Shown piece after piece: positions 63,011 through 64,000 of a DNA stretch of 64,000 bases (its first letter is position 1; each line of letters begins with the position of its first letter). The translations under genes were made by a program, and so were the position numbers. Location: assembly GCA_001971685.1 (NCBI GenBank), contig CP019326.1, forward strand, positions 1,798,001 through 1,862,000, written 5' to 3'. This DNA is from Halomonas sp. 1513. GTDB lineage: Bacteria > Pseudomonadota > Gammaproteobacteria > Pseudomonadales > Halomonadaceae. The notes under the pieces were generated by a model. That model saw only the letters and a program-made list of their open reading frames with translations, had not been told where the DNA came from and made no database searches.

Positions 63011-63763
63011 TCAGGTCAGCCAGCCACCGTCGATGGTGTGGGTGGTGCCGGTGGTATAGCCGGACTCGTCGGCGGCCAGGTAGCAGGCCAGGGCGGCGAT
63101 CTCATCGGCCTGCCCCAACCGGCCGAGCGGCTGGCGGGCCTCGAACTCGGCGAACACCGCGGCCTCGTCGCGGCCCTGCTGTGCCGCCTGTTGGCGAATG
63201 CGCTGGCGCAGCGACGGCGACTCGACGGTGCCCGGGCAGATCGCGTTGCAGCGAATGCCCTGGCCGACATAGTCGGCGGCGATCGACTTGGTCAACCCGA
63301 TCACCGCGGCCTTGCTGGCGCCGTAGGCGCAGCGGTTGGGCACGCCCTTGAGGCTCGAAGCCACCGAGGCCATGTTGATCACGCTGCCCCCGCCAGCCTC
63401 GATCATACCCGGCAACAGCGCGCGGGTGAGCCGAAACATGGCGGTGACGTTGAGCTCGAAGGAGCGCAGCCAGTCGCTTGCCTCGCAGCTGAGCAGGCTG
63501 CCGTCGGCCACGTAGCCGGCACAGTTGAACAGCACATCGAGGCCGTCGAGTTCGGCGGCGAGCTGGGTAATCTGCTCGTCGTCGGTGACGTCGAGGCGTC
63601 GGGTTTCGATTCCCGGCGTGCCGTGAAGCGTGGCCAGCGCCTCGGCATCGATATCGGTGGCGATCACGCGGGCCCCTTCGGCGGCGAAGCGCAGTGCGGC
63701 GGCGCGGCCGATGCCGTTGGCGGCGGCGGTGATCAGGGCGGTCTTGTTCTCCAGTCGTCGCAT
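63011..63763 (-). CDS. SDR, 2-keto-3-deoxy-sugar-acid dehydrogenase-like
   Basis: This 250-residue classical SDR has ALITAAANGIGRAAALRFA, VIATDIDAEAL (Asp favouring NAD), LDVLFNCAGYVADGSLL, the catalytic Ser in MASVASSLKGVPNR, and YGASKAAVIGLTKSIAAD. The whole layout recalls the DHRS6/BDH2-like group, which includes 2-keto-3-deoxy-L-fuconate dehydrogenase. It is the first gene of the SDR-FAH-dehydratase operon. Its product would oxidise the 2-keto-3-deoxy acid at C4 to the diketo acid, which is then split by the FAH enzyme. No strong ribosome site is visible. Confidence 0.83.
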   Translation of the reverse strand: MRRLENKTALITAAANGIGRAAALRFAAEGARVIATDIDAEALATLHGTPGIETRRLDVTDDEQITQLAAELDGLDVLFNCAGYVADGSLLSCEASDWLRSFELNVTAMFRLTRALLPGMIEAGGGSVINMASVASSLKGVPNRCAYGASKAAVIGLTKSIAADYVGQGIRCNAICPGTVESPSLRQRIRQQAAQQGRDEAAVFAEFEARQPLGRLGQADEIAALACYLAADESGYTTGTTHTIDGGWLT

Positions 63764-63890
63764 CGGCGTGTCCCAGGCGTGGGTTATTGGTATGACAGGA
63801 TACTAGCCTGATGGTTAGCCAGTATGGAACATCTCGCCGGGCTTGCCAACTGATGGGATCGGTCGACCGAGGAGGGTGTAATTGTCTCTC
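63764..63890. promoter_or_regulatory. Upstream region of the leftward SDR-FAH-dehydratase operon
   Basis: It holds GTAT-GACAGG-ATAC (63790-63803) and further GTAT/ATACT words on either side of 63805, similar to the operator candidate at 55417. The leftward promoter must lie here; no clear -35/-10 pair was found. Confidence 0.35.
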
Positions 63891-64000
63891 AGCGAGGGAC
63901 GCCGGGGACAAGCCGAAGAGGGGGTTTGCGCCATGGATGGCGCAAGGTAGCGCCCAGGGACGGGTTCACAGCGCCTCCTCGTAGGCTTGTCGACGGATCA
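63891..64000 (+). repeat. Palindromic intergenic repeat element, copy 3 (runs to window edge)
   Basis: The sequence from AGCGAGGGACGCCGGGG to GTCGACGGATCA follows copy 1 base for base over most of its length. It has the same central hairpin TTGCGCCAT-GG-ATGGCGCAA (63926-63945) and the same 3' arm GCGCCTCCTCG. It may continue past the window end. Confidence 0.8.

Overview
The window is high-GC DNA (about two thirds G+C in most lines counted by hand) with dense operons, ATGA-type gene overlaps and consensus Shine-Dalgarno sites. Gene content (TolC, SapC, two TRAP transporters, DUF1537 sugar-acid kinases) and codon use suggest a gammaproteobacterium of the Halomonas type. This assignment is an inference, because no rRNA or other phylogenetic marker is present. 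I saw no tRNA, rRNA, CRISPR array or intact insertion sequence.

Left part (1 to about 36 kb). After the 5' end of a leftward gene that looks like an AraC-type regulator comes one rightward operon of about 35.6 kb. It encodes a TolC-type outer membrane channel, an unrecognised 293-residue protein, a SapC-family protein, an 8572-residue LEPR-XLL/RTX protein, a GAF-HlyD fusion, a PqqD-like/M50 protease/HlyD-like fusion, a shortened SecA-like ATPase and a small secreted HlyD-type protein. This looks like a dedicated export, processing and surface-display system for one giant repeat protein. It contains a TolC channel and three adaptor-like proteins but no ABC transporter; the only ATPase present is the SecA-like one. 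A PRC-barrel protein with its own candidate promoter follows and ends at a strong terminator.

Right part (37 to 64 kb). This is a catabolic island for sugar acids. A LacI-type regulator with a palindromic operator is divergent from ltnD-otnK-otnC-otnI-denD (L-threonate and D-erythronate to DHAP). A TRAP transporter, an aldehyde dehydrogenase, a beta-hydroxyacid dehydrogenase and an HpcH/HpaI aldolase follow. A leftward pair (FAH-family protein and FAD-linked oxidase) is divergent from SDR-pdxA2-dtnK (D-threonate route), a second TRAP transporter, an Ldh-family oxidoreductase and a GntR/FCD regulator. A long bidirectional terminator separates these from a leftward SDR-FAH-UxaA operon. Together the genes would import several four- to six-carbon sugar acids and convert them to DHAP, pyruvate and related intermediates.

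Three same-orientation copies of a palindromic intergenic element (38.2, 43.2 and 63.9 kb) are scattered through the catabolic part. Their central hairpin shows compensatory base changes.
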